Shown piece by piece: positions 1-6,579 of a stretch of 6,881 nucleotides of DNA. The notes below the pieces were generated by a model. That model was not told the origin of the DNA, ran no database searches, and worked only from the letters and a program-made list of their open reading frames with translations. Position numbers and translations under genes: made by a program. Position 1 is the first letter of the stretch; every line of letters begins with the position of its first letter. This DNA is from Armatimonadota bacterium (GTDB lineage: Bacteria; Armatimonadota; DTGP01; JAHWJO01), in NCBI GenBank assembly GCA_019348365.1, contig JAHWJO010000254.1:1-6881 (forward strand), read 5' to 3'.

Positions 1-1
1 G

Positions 2-190
2 CCGTTCTCGACGCAAGCGCCGGAGGTCAGCGCCGCGCTGAAGGAGAGCGGCGGGCGGGTCAAGGTTGCGATTGTGATGTTAAAAGCGGGAGTGAGCGCG
101 GAAGAGGCCGCCGCGCGATTGGAACGCCAAGAAGGATTCGTTCGTCGCGCTCTGGAAAGAGACGGATCGACAATCCAGAAGAAATCCTGA
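2..190 (+). CDS. murQ: N-acetylmuramic acid 6-phosphate etherase, C-terminal fragment (5' part outside window)
   Basis: The frame is open from base 2 to a TGA at 188-190 and gives 62 residues; the start lies upstream of the window. The stretch VKVAIVMLKAGVSAEEAAAR, followed by a Leu-Glu-Arg-rich helix ending GFVRRALE, matches the small helical domain that closes MurQ proteins; the E. coli protein ends in a similar AKLAIMMILS...LRNALSK pattern. MurQ is a cytosolic enzyme of peptidoglycan recycling that cleaves the lactyl ether of MurNAc-6-phosphate to give GlcNAc-6-phosphate and D-lactate. The catalytic SIS domain is not visible, so activity cannot be judged. A short polar tail (ERDGSTIQKKS) follows the conserved end. 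The identification rests on C-terminal similarity recalled from the family, not on a search. No clear terminator follows, so read-through toward the glycan genes 230 nt downstream is possible. Confidence 0.8.
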   Translation, partial: PFSTQAPEVSAALKESGGRVKVAIVMLKAGVSAEEAAARLERQEGFVRRALERDGSTIQKKS

Positions 191-255
191 TGATATTCCA
201 AGCATCTAATTCTCCTACAGGTCTCCGGATCGCCTCAATAGAAATGGACCGGGGC

Positions 256-285
256 TTGACATCCAAGCAGACTAGCCTTTATCGT
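256..285 (+). promoter_or_regulatory. Candidate sigma70-type promoter for the ligase/GT-C pair
   Basis: A perfect -35 hexamer TTGACA lies at 256-261. After 18 bp comes TATCGT at 280-285, which matches the -10 consensus at four of six positions. Transcription would begin near 292 and leave a leader of about 130 nt before the ATG at 420. The position in the only sizeable gap before the glycan genes supports it. The weak -10 and the unknown sigma preference of the host keep confidence moderate. Confidence 0.45.
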
Positions 286-353
286 GGCTGTGGGCCATGT
301 AGAAGGGCTCGCCTTTTATCATGTTATCCCGAAGGAAAGTGAGATTCTGCCGA

Positions 354-372
354 GGTCCGGTTTCCCCGGATC
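354..372 (+). other. Leader hairpin between the promoter and the ligase-like gene
   Basis: Arms 354-360 (GGTCCGG) and 366-372 (CCGGATC) form a 7-bp stem with one G-U pair around the loop TTTCC. Three T residues and a pyrimidine-rich stretch follow. The stem is short and the T run is only three bases, so it is a poor intrinsic terminator. It could be a weak attenuator or chance structure in GC-rich DNA. Confidence 0.25.
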
Positions 373-419
373 TTTCCTCCCTGACACTCCTCGAATCCGA
401 GTTTTGAATCCAGGTACTG

Positions 420-1910
420 ATGATTTCTGAATCCCTGCGCCCGTCGCCCCTGCCTCCCCGACGCCTGAATCCGCTCCACTGGCTGCTCGTCCTGGGAGCC
501 CTTGCCCTGTTGGGCGCCTCCTTCTTCGCGCTGGATATTCCGGGCGTGGTGATTCTGGCGTTGGGACTCGGGATAGCGGTGGCGTGCGTGCAGCGCTTCG
601 TGACGTCGTTCGCGCTCTTCCTCGGCCTCTCGCTTTCACTGAGTTACGATCTGCTGCTCAACCTCCGGCCCACCATCGGAGGTTCGACTCTCATGGTCAA
701 CGCCCTGGACTTCGCGGCGCTCCTGGTGCTGATATCCGTTCTCCTCAGTCTGATTGACCGGCATGAGAGCCTGGCCCTCCCGAGGCATCTGTTCATCCCC
801 TACACGGTCTTTGCCCTGATCACCGTCTTCGGGCTGGCGTACGGCATCCTCGCGAACAGCGGCTCCTTCACGACCTTTCTCAAGGACGTTCGCATCTTCT
901 TCGCCCTCCACATTTGCATCCTGGGATTGGCCTGGATGGTCCGACATCCGAAGCAATTGCGCATGATCGCCTCCGTCCTGGTCCTGGCGGGATTTCTCTG
1001 CGCGATGCAGCAGATCGGGCGGTTGATCATCGGGGGGACCTCGGGGGGATTCGGCGCCGTCCGGGACCCGACGCTCCCCTCCCCGATCCTGGTCGTGGCG
1101 GTGATGTTCATCTGGAGCTACCGCTTTCATGGCTTACAGCTGACCCCGCGCAACACCTATCCTTTCGTGCTCACCCTCATTCTGTTCGCGCTGCTCATCA
1201 CGTTCACGCGCAGCGTCTGGGCGATGATGATCGTGGCCTACGCGCTCGGCCTTCATTCCATGGGCGGCCGCCAGCGGGCGCGTTCCCTTTTTGCAGCGAT
1301 GGGCATGTTCGTGCTCATCGTCTTCGTCGTGCCGTTCGTGCTGGATCTGGCGGCGCACGGGATGAGCCTGCAAAGCCTGATGGAAGCCCGCCTCGAACAT
1401 ATCATGGGGAAGAACGACTTCGCCCGCGAGTCCCGCATCATCACGACGGTGGATGCCTGGTTCGATTACCTCCAGAGCCCGATCTGGGGCTTCGGCCTCG
1501 GCTATCCGATCATGGTTTACACCCTGGAGGATCAGGCGGTCGTGGAAGCGGAAGCGCTGCACAATTCCTATCTCTACTACGGCATCAAGATCGGCGGGGT
1601 CGGCCTCCTGGTGCTCGCCTGGCTCATCTTCGCTGCCGTTCGCCGGGCGGTCCAAACGGCGAGAACGCCGGCCACCACCCCGGAGCAGCGGGAGGTCCGG
1701 GCGTTCGCGCAGGCCCTGTTCACTACCGCCATCCCATTCGTGCTCCTCGGCCCCTTCTCGGGCAACCTGAACTATATCGTGTTCATGCCGCTCCTGGGGC
1801 TGATCATCGGGATCCCCTGGGACCGCATCGAAGCCTCCGTCCCCCCCTCCCCGGCTCCCCAACCGGAATCCGGAACCCCCGAACGTGCTCCTGCCGGTCT
1901 TCCTCTTTAG
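420..1910 (+). CDS. O-antigen ligase / Wzy polymerase-like polytopic membrane protein
   Basis: The product is 496 residues with about 12 hydrophobic segments between residues 19 and 466, a cytosolic-looking N-terminus rich in Pro and Arg, and a Pro-rich tail (474-496). Ligase/polymerase-superfamily marks are TFTRSVWAMM (261-270), the long extramembrane loop (about 311-386) with ESRI (337-340) and GFGLG (357-361), and HNSYLYYGIKIGGVGLL (381-397). WaaL-type enzymes depend on a conserved Arg and a conserved His; R264 and H381 are the likely equivalents. The family either joins undecaprenyl-linked glycans to an acceptor (lipid A core or protein) or polymerises repeat units on the periplasmic face, and sequence alone does not separate these. 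The ATG at 420 has a weak Shine-Dalgarno-like AGG at 412-414, and no better in-frame start is seen. The end overlaps the next gene by 26 nt, implying coupled translation. Superfamily assignment is strong; acceptor and exact reaction are unknown. Confidence 0.85.
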   Translation: MISESLRPSPLPPRRLNPLHWLLVLGALALLGASFFALDIPGVVILALGLGIAVACVQRFVTSFALFLGLSLSLSYDLLLNLRPTIGGSTLMVNALDFAALLVLISVLLSLIDRHESLALPRHLFIPYTVFALITVFGLAYGILANSGSFTTFLKDVRIFFALHICILGLAWMVRHPKQLRMIASVLVLAGFLCAMQQIGRLIIGGTSGGFGAVRDPTLPSPILVVAVMFIWSYRFHGLQLTPRNTYPFVLTLILFALLITFTRSVWAMMIVAYALGLHSMGGRQRARSLFAAMGMFVLIVFVVPFVLDLAAHGMSLQSLMEARLEHIMGKNDFARESRIITTVDAWFDYLQSPIWGFGLGYPIMVYTLEDQAVVEAEALHNSYLYYGIKIGGVGLLVLAWLIFAAVRRAVQTARTPATTPEQREVRAFAQALFTTAIPFVLLGPFSGNLNYIVFMPLLGLIIGIPWDRIEASVPPSPAPQPESGTPERAPAGLPL

Positions 1911-3933
1911 CCTTCTGATCGCGGCTTCGGCGGGATTGGGCGGGGCCGCCCTGGGGCTCCTCCGGCACCGGAGCCGCCGTCCGGGCGAAGCCGCCCTGCT
2001 CTCCCTCTCGCTCGGGCTGGCGCTGTACGGCCTCCTCTTCTTCGTTACGGGGTTCATGGGGGCGTGGACTCCGCTCGGGGCGTGGCTGCTTCTGCTGCCC
2101 GGAATCCTGGCGCTGGGGTTCGCGGGGTACCGGAATCGCGCCGCCACTCCCCAAGCCCTGAACGATGCCCGGCGGACCTTCGGCTCGCTGACGGGGTGGG
2201 GGAAGGGGGGAGTCCTGCTGCTGCTGCTGCTCTTTGCGGCGCAGTTCCTGGCGACTCTGGCCCCCCCCACGGCCGTCGACGCGCTGGTCTACCATCTCAC
2301 GCTGCCGAAGCTGTACGCCCAGGCCGGGGGGTGGATCTACCGCCCCGACATGTTCTTTGCGGATAACCCTTCGGCCACCCAGATGCTGTATCTGGCGTGT
2401 CGTCTGATTGGGGGGGCGGATGCGGCCCCTCTGGTCCACTGGTTCTACGGCGTGCTGGTCGCGTCCGCCCTGTACCTTTTCGTGCGGGAGCTCTTCCCGG
2501 AGCTGAACCGCTCTTACGGCATCCTCGCCGTCCTGCTCGTCGTCTCGATGCCCCTGTATACGTTCGAGGCGATCAGCGCCTTCGTTGACCTCGCCACCAC
2601 CCATTACACGCTCCTGGCGTTCTGGCTCGGCTCGCGCGCCCTGAAGTGGGGCGACGCTCCTTCGGCGTGGGTGGCGGGGTTGAGCGCCGGGGCCGCCGCC
2701 GCATCGAAGATCGTTGGCGTGGGAGCATGGCCCGCCCTCGGCCTGATGGCGCTCCTCACGCCGGGGTTCCGCCGGAATGCCCGCCTCCTGGCCCCGATGG
2801 CCCTCGGCGCGCTGGCCCTCTCCGCGCCCTGGTTCGTCAAAGCGTGGGCCTTTACCGGAAACCCGATCTGGCCGCTCCAGTACCCGCTGTGGGGGGGGCG
2901 CTACTGGAACGCCGAAGTGGGCCGCCTGTTCGAGACGAGGATGCGGCAGAATTTCGGCGTGGGGCACGGCCCCCTCGATTTCCTGCGGCTGCCGTGGGAC
3001 CTGACGGTCCGCTCGGGACGGTTTGAAGCCCCCAACGGCCTGAGCCTGTTCCTCCTCCCCTGCCTGTTCCTCCCCCTGGCCCTCGACCGCCGGCGGCGGG
3101 GCCTCTGGGCGGCGCTGCTCGCGTACCTCCTCCTCTGGTTCTTCGCGATCTCGCAGCAGGGGCGTTTCCTCCTCACGATTCTCCCGCTCTGGGCGGCGCT
3201 GGTCACGCTGGGAGTCGCCCGTTTCTGTAGCGACGCACCGACCCGCGTCGGACCGGACCGGGACCGGAAGGAGAACGAACCTGACACCCCCCCTTCCGAT
3301 AATGATGTCACCCCGATTCTCCGACTCCTGGGGCGGATTCCGGGCGGATTGCGGCGCGGGGCGGCGTGGATCGCCGTCGGCGGCACGATCCTGGTGGGGA
3401 CGGCCGGCTCGCTGTACTACTGCGGCCTCGCGATCCCCGTTGCCGTGGGCCTTCAAAGCCGCGAATCGTATTTCGAGCGCGCCTATCCCTATTACGACGA
3501 GGTCGTGTACATCAACCGCCACCTGCCTCCCGATGCGAAGCTCCTCATCACCGACCCGCGCGGCGGCTACTATCTGGAGCGCCCCTTCGTCCGCACCGGC
3601 ATCTACCAGGCGTACCTCGATTACGGCGCGATGCGGACCCCGGACGACCTCCTCCGGCGGCTCCGGCAACTGGGCGTCACCCACGTCTGGAATCTGGAGA
3701 TCGCCTTCTCCGACCCGGCGCTGATCCCGCCCCGCACCCCCCTGGAACGGCACATGGATGCGATCACGCGCGGGGCGGAAGAACAGATGACCCTCCTCCG
3801 CCGAAAGCGGGAGCAGAACTCCCTGCGGCGGAGCGGCCGGGGTCCGACGGTGATCGGGGACAGCCGCCTGTACGCCCTCCCCGGCCTTTTCAGCAACAGT
3901 ACCGCCACAGGAAGGAGTCCGGGGCGCAACTAA
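1885..3933 (+). CDS. GT-C fold membrane glycosyltransferase (PMT/ArnT/RgtA-like, family 39 type)
   Basis: The product is 682 residues with many membrane segments. The first helix starts at residue 1, and others lie near 36-58, 63-81, 108-126, 185-200, 212-226, 263-291, 302-322, 385-400, 406-445 and 493-522. After the fourth helix comes DALVYHLTLPKLY (132-144), the first-loop motif of this superfamily, with acidic D132 as likely catalytic or metal-linked residue. FVDLATTHYT (233-242) is a second typical motif. NPIWPLQYPLWGG (326-338) and a soluble C-terminal part with LLITDPRGGYY (553-563) also fit large bacterial members. Such enzymes move a sugar from a polyprenyl-phosphate carrier to lipid, glycan or protein outside the cytoplasm; substrates cannot be read here. 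The GTG start at 1885 lies inside the upstream gene and places a hydrophobic helix right at the N-terminus; only a weak GGAA (1872-1875) precedes it. A hydrophilic insert (about 448-490) separates two membrane segments. Confidence 0.8.
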   Translation: MLLPVFLFSLLIAASAGLGGAALGLLRHRSRRPGEAALLSLSLGLALYGLLFFVTGFMGAWTPLGAWLLLLPGILALGFAGYRNRAATPQALNDARRTFGSLTGWGKGGVLLLLLLFAAQFLATLAPPTAVDALVYHLTLPKLYAQAGGWIYRPDMFFADNPSATQMLYLACRLIGGADAAPLVHWFYGVLVASALYLFVRELFPELNRSYGILAVLLVVSMPLYTFEAISAFVDLATTHYTLLAFWLGSRALKWGDAPSAWVAGLSAGAAAASKIVGVGAWPALGLMALLTPGFRRNARLLAPMALGALALSAPWFVKAWAFTGNPIWPLQYPLWGGRYWNAEVGRLFETRMRQNFGVGHGPLDFLRLPWDLTVRSGRFEAPNGLSLFLLPCLFLPLALDRRRRGLWAALLAYLLLWFFAISQQGRFLLTILPLWAALVTLGVARFCSDAPTRVGPDRDRKENEPDTPPSDNDVTPILRLLGRIPGGLRRGAAWIAVGGTILVGTAGSLYYCGLAIPVAVGLQSRESYFERAYPYYDEVVYINRHLPPDAKLLITDPRGGYYLERPFVRTGIYQAYLDYGAMRTPDDLLRRLRQLGVTHVWNLEIAFSDPALIPPRTPLERHMDAITRGAEEQMTLLRRKREQNSLRRSGRGPTVIGDSRLYALPGLFSNSTATGRSPGRN

Positions 3934-3972
3934 GGAATAAACCCGGTGTATCCCCACGTGAAGGGGAGGACA

Positions 3973-4020
3973 CTTGCGGGTGCTTGCGCCGAAGACTTGC
4001 GTGTGAAATAATAGCTTGCG
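3973..4020 (+). repeat. Four CTTGCG hexamers in 48 bp over the GT2 promoter region
   Basis: CTTGCG occurs at 3973-3978, 3983-3988, 3996-4001 and 4015-4020, all in the same orientation, with start-to-start steps of 10, 13 and 19 bp. The second copy overlaps the -35 element proposed at 3984-3989, and the fourth sits at the expected transcription start. The arrangement suits a DNA-binding regulator, but no protein can be named and coincidence is not excluded. Confidence 0.4.
3984..4012 (+). promoter_or_regulatory. Candidate extended -10 promoter for the GT2 / second GT-C pair
   Basis: AATAAT at 4007-4012 matches the -10 consensus at five of six positions and is preceded by TGA (4004-4006), an extended -10 element. 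A weak -35 (TTGCGC, 3984-3989) lies 17 bp upstream. Initiation near 4019 would give a leader of about 64 nt. The gap is locally AT-richer than the flanking genes. This suggests the two downstream genes have their own transcript, although read-through from the upstream gene is also possible because no strong terminator is seen. Confidence 0.45.
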
Positions 4021-4040
4021 TAATCCCGCTCACCTTTCTC

Positions 4041-4070
4041 AATGGTTCTTAATGGTTCCGTATCGTTTCC
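4041..4070 (+). repeat. Helically phased 10-bp direct repeats upstream of the GT2 ribosome binding site
   Basis: AATGGTTC is found at 4041-4048 and exactly again at 4051-4058. A third, degenerate unit (TATCGTTTCC, 4061-4070) matches the second unit at six of ten positions in the same 10-bp phase. The block ends just before the Shine-Dalgarno GGAG at 4072-4075, which is 7 nt from the ATG at 4083. It lies inside the predicted 5' leader, so it could act at DNA or RNA level or be a small tandem duplication. Confidence 0.5.
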
Positions 4071-4082
4071 TGGAGTTTAGAG

Positions 4083-5075
4083 ATGTCTTTTACCGGATCG
4101 GATTCTTCCACCCCTGAAGCGCTGATCGAAGAGACGCAGAAGATCAGCCACACCCCGGGCGAAGCCTCCGCCATCTCTACGGCCACCCATCAGCGCCTGC
4201 GGCTGGCCCTGGCCGTCGACCTCCTGCTGCTTTCGGAGATCCCGCTGTCCCAGGCCGCGGAAGTCGCCGGGATGGAGCCGCACGAGCTCGCCCTCGCGCT
4301 CCACGAGCGGGGAATCCCCGCCGAACGGTACCTGGGCCGCCAGGAGATCGAAACCGGGTCGCTCGACCGCAGCGGCATCGATGCGCTGAAGCTCACCGTC
4401 GTCATGCCGTGCTACAACGAGAAGAACACGCTCAAAACCATCCTCGCGCGGGTGCGTGAGGTGGAGATCCCCAAAGAGATCATCATCGTCGACGACTGCT
4501 CGAAAGACGGGACTCGGGACCTCCTGAAGAATGAGATCGAGGGCCGGTACGACGACGTGAAAGTCGTTTATCACGAGAAGAACCAGGGCAAGGGCGCGGC
4601 GCTCCGCACCGGGTTCCAACACGCCACCGGCAACGTCATCCTCGTCCAGGATGCGGACCTGGAGTACAACCCGCAGGAGTACTACCGGCTCGTCCAGCCC
4701 ATCCTCGAAGGGCGGGCGGATGTCGTGTACGGCTCCCGGTTCGCCGGAGGCAACCACCGGGTTCACCTCTACTGGCATGCCGTGGGAAATCACTTCCTCA
4801 CCACGCTCTCCAACATGTTCACCAACCTGAACCTGACCGACATGGAGACGTGCTACAAGGTGTTCCGCGCCGAAGTGCTTCAGGGCATGGCGCTGCAGCA
4901 GAACCGCTTCGGGTTCGAGCCAGAGATCACCGCGAAGATCGCCAAAAAGCGCGTCCGGGTCTATGAAATCCCCATCAGCTACCACGGGCGGGACTACGCG
5001 GAAGGCAAGAAGATCGGCTGGAAGGACGGCTTCCAGGCCCTCTGGTGCATCGTCAAGTACCGGTTTACGGGATAG
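4083..5075 (+). CDS. Family 2 glycosyltransferase (polyprenyl-phosphate sugar synthase type) with N-terminal UPF0175-like domain
   Basis: The product is 330 residues with no obvious membrane segment. Residues 104-330 form a GT-A domain of the DPM/DPG-synthase-like group: VVMPCYNEKNTL (106-117), nucleotide-binding DDCSKDGT (137-144), the GKGAALRTG loop (169-177), metal/sugar site DAD (190-192), GSRF (217-220), and RFGFEPEITAKI (275-286) ending in the GRDYAEGKKIGWKDG region (302-316). The family transfers a sugar from UDP- or GDP-sugar, often to polyprenyl phosphate, at the cytoplasmic membrane face. Residues 1-103 are extra. About 36-85, with AVDLLLLSEIPLSQAAEVAG and HERGIPAERY, resemble UPF0175, a short helical domain family with antitoxin-like members. 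There is no C-terminal membrane pair as in some polyprenyl-P-glucosyltransferases. GGAG at 4072-4075 supports the start. A GT-C gene follows after 31 nt, a natural consumer of lipid-linked sugar. The GT2 fold is certain; donor and acceptor are unknown. Confidence 0.9.
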   Translation: MSFTGSDSSTPEALIEETQKISHTPGEASAISTATHQRLRLALAVDLLLLSEIPLSQAAEVAGMEPHELALALHERGIPAERYLGRQEIETGSLDRSGIDALKLTVVMPCYNEKNTLKTILARVREVEIPKEIIIVDDCSKDGTRDLLKNEIEGRYDDVKVVYHEKNQGKGAALRTGFQHATGNVILVQDADLEYNPQEYYRLVQPILEGRADVVYGSRFAGGNHRVHLYWHAVGNHFLTTLSNMFTNLNLTDMETCYKVFRAEVLQGMALQQNRFGFEPEITAKIAKKRVRVYEIPISYHGRDYAEGKKIGWKDGFQALWCIVKYRFTG

Positions 5076-5094
5076 TGAAGTAACGCAAGCCGCC

Positions 5095-5100
5095 GGAAGG
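5095..5100 (+). promoter_or_regulatory. Ribosome binding site that fixes the GTG start of the second GT-C gene
   Basis: GGAAGG (5095-5100) sits 6 nt before GTG at 5107-5109. The open frame reaches back to an ATG at 4963, but that would overlap the GT2 gene by more than 110 nt and add 48 Arg/Ser/Thr-rich residues read out of frame from the GT2 end. The strong site therefore favours 5107. Confidence 0.7.
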
Positions 5101-5106
5101 GAATTC

Positions 5107-6579
5107 GTGTCGTTGTTCACCGTTTCACGTCAAAAGCACCGCCTTCCGGACGAAGCCCCCGGCCCTCTCCCCACCCGGAGAACTCCAGCCGTACCCCGCT
5201 ATCGCCTCTGGCTGGCGGTCGCGGTGATCGGCGGATTCCTGTTCAAGCTCCTCTCGCTCCTGTTCATCGCGCATGACCTCCGGGGCTACGGCCTGGAACC
5301 CATGGGTTGGGATTCCCCCTCTTACTACGAGCCCGCGATGACCCTGGCGCGGTCGTTCACGTTCCACTCGGAGGTGCGGACCCCCGGCTATCCCGCCTTC
5401 CTCGCCCTGATCTACGCCCTCACCCGCGATCCCAATCCGGTCTCCACCCTCAACCTCTCCGCCGTCTTTATCGCCCAGTCCCTCCTCCTCTCTCTCGGCT
5501 GCCTCCCGATTGCGGGGGCCGTCCGGCGTTTGACCGGCAACGAGCGGCTGGCGGTGGGGGGCGCCTTCCTCTGGGCCTTCAACAACTCCGCCCGGTACTA
5601 CGCGAACATCATCCTCACCGAAGCCTGGGCCACGTTCCTGGCCTGCCTCTGGGTCTACGCCCTCGTGCGGATCTATACCGAAGCGAAGACGCACCGGGAA
5701 CTCCCTCGCACGAAGGGCGAGCCTTCCGTGGTCCTCTGGTACGGCCTCTGCGGGCTGTTGATGTTCCTTCTGACGCTGGTCCGGCCCTCCGCATCGCTTT
5801 TGGCCGTCCCGGTTGCGCTGGGCCTGTTCCTCCACGCGTACTTCCTCCGGGGGGAGCGAAGCCCTCGCCGCTACCTCTCGCTGGTGGCGCTGGCGCTCGT
5901 CCTGCCGCTTTCCAGCCAGTGGGCGTGGGCCACCCGGAACGCCGTTGTGGAGGGGAAGCGGTACTACTGCCGCCTCTCCGCCTTCGGGATCTACGCCTTC
6001 GGGGTCGCCCTCCCCTACGACATGAGCCGGGGGATCTCCGCCGAAGCATCCCACACCCGGTCGTGGGACGAGTTCTTCCGGCTGCTGGACAAGACCTCCC
6101 CGGAGGAGATGGACCGGATGTACAAAGAGCGCACCCTCGCCGCGCTGAAAGAACGCCCGGCCCCCATCGCCGCTTACCTGGCGAAAAGCTCCCTTTTTCT
6201 CTTCCTCCCCACCCTCAACAAGCCGCAGGGGAAACACCAGTACCGGGATACCGTCCGGCCCGCCTTCTGGAAGCGCCTCGCGTGGAAGGACCGGGCGCTC
6301 TACGCCTTCTATCTGATGAACAGCGCCGTGGAGATGCTCTTCATTATTGGGATCACGGGTCTGATCGCGGGGGGAATTCTTCTCCTCCGACGGTTGCCCC
6401 GCTTACCGCAACAGGGTTTCATGCTCGCCACCGCGCTCGTGCTCCTGTACTGGATTCCGATCCACGCCGTTTCGAGCCGGTACGCCGCGCCGGGGAGATT
6501 TCTTCTGCCCGTTGTGCCGATGATGATCGTCGCCGCCGCGGTCGTCCTGGCCGAGTGGAAGACGTTGCGAAAGGGTTAA
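5107..6579 (+). CDS. GT-C fold membrane glycosyltransferase (PMT_2 / ArnT-like), second copy of the class
   Basis: With the GTG at 5107 the product is 490 residues: a basic, Pro-rich N-terminal tail (1-32), then about 10-12 hydrophobic segments from 34 to 482. Superfamily signs are WDSPSYYEPAMTLA (68-81), with D69 as the likely first-loop acidic residue, followed by RTPGYPAFLA (91-100), a very characteristic PMT_2 string; then NIILTEAWATF (167-177), LVRPSASLL (224-232) and a final GRFLLPVVP (463-471). A soluble-looking stretch (about 305-355) lies between helices. The enzyme would transfer a sugar from a polyprenyl-phosphate donor on the outer side of the cytoplasmic membrane. The gene directly follows the GT2 that may make that donor, with a 31-nt gap and its own strong ribosome site. 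It differs clearly in length and motif detail from the GT-C protein at 1885-3933, so the two probably add different sugars or use different acceptors. Confidence 0.8.
   Translation: MSLFTVSRQKHRLPDEAPGPLPTRRTPAVPRYRLWLAVAVIGGFLFKLLSLLFIAHDLRGYGLEPMGWDSPSYYEPAMTLARSFTFHSEVRTPGYPAFLALIYALTRDPNPVSTLNLSAVFIAQSLLLSLGCLPIAGAVRRLTGNERLAVGGAFLWAFNNSARYYANIILTEAWATFLACLWVYALVRIYTEAKTHRELPRTKGEPSVVLWYGLCGLLMFLLTLVRPSASLLAVPVALGLFLHAYFLRGERSPRRYLSLVALALVLPLSSQWAWATRNAVVEGKRYYCRLSAFGIYAFGVALPYDMSRGISAEASHTRSWDEFFRLLDKTSPEEMDRMYKERTLAALKERPAPIAAYLAKSSLFLFLPTLNKPQGKHQYRDTVRPAFWKRLAWKDRALYAFYLMNSAVEMLFIIGITGLIAGGILLLRRLPRLPQQGFMLATALVLLYWIPIHAVSSRYAAPGRFLLPVVPMMIVAAAVVLAEWKTLRKG

Noticed and set aside
914..1918. 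334-codon + strand frame inside the ligase-like gene
   Set aside because: It is an out-of-frame reading with Arg/Pro/Gly-rich product; the overlapping frame has a full set of membrane segments and superfamily motifs.
1134..2270. 378-codon minus-strand frame spanning the ligase/GT-C junction
   Set aside because: It crosses two well-supported + strand genes, is rich in His, Asp and Arg without a motif, and has no plausible ribosome site noted.
1804..3957. 717-codon open frame on the minus strand covering the whole first GT-C gene
   Set aside because: The product is low-complexity, rich in Arg, Pro, Glu, Gln and Gly, with no domain pattern. It is explained by strong G/C third-position bias of the real gene on the other strand.
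3951..3967. TCCCC/GGGGA hairpin after the first GT-C gene as an intrinsic terminator
   Set aside because: The stem is only 5 bp and no T tract follows, so it cannot be called a terminator.
4963..5106. Upstream ATG extension of the second GT-C gene
   Set aside because: It would overlap the GT2 gene by more than 110 nt and add an Arg/Ser/Thr-rich segment; GGAAGG before the GTG at 5107 gives a better start.
4077..5120. 347-codon minus-strand open frame opposite the GT2 gene
   Set aside because: It mirrors the GT2 coding region, shows no family motif, and the + strand frame has complete GT2 catalytic motifs.
5125..6237. 370-codon minus-strand open frame opposite the second GT-C gene
   Set aside because: Composition (Gly, Glu, Arg, Pro) is that of an antisense shadow in GC-rich DNA. 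The + strand product has clear membrane segments and the RTPGYP motif.
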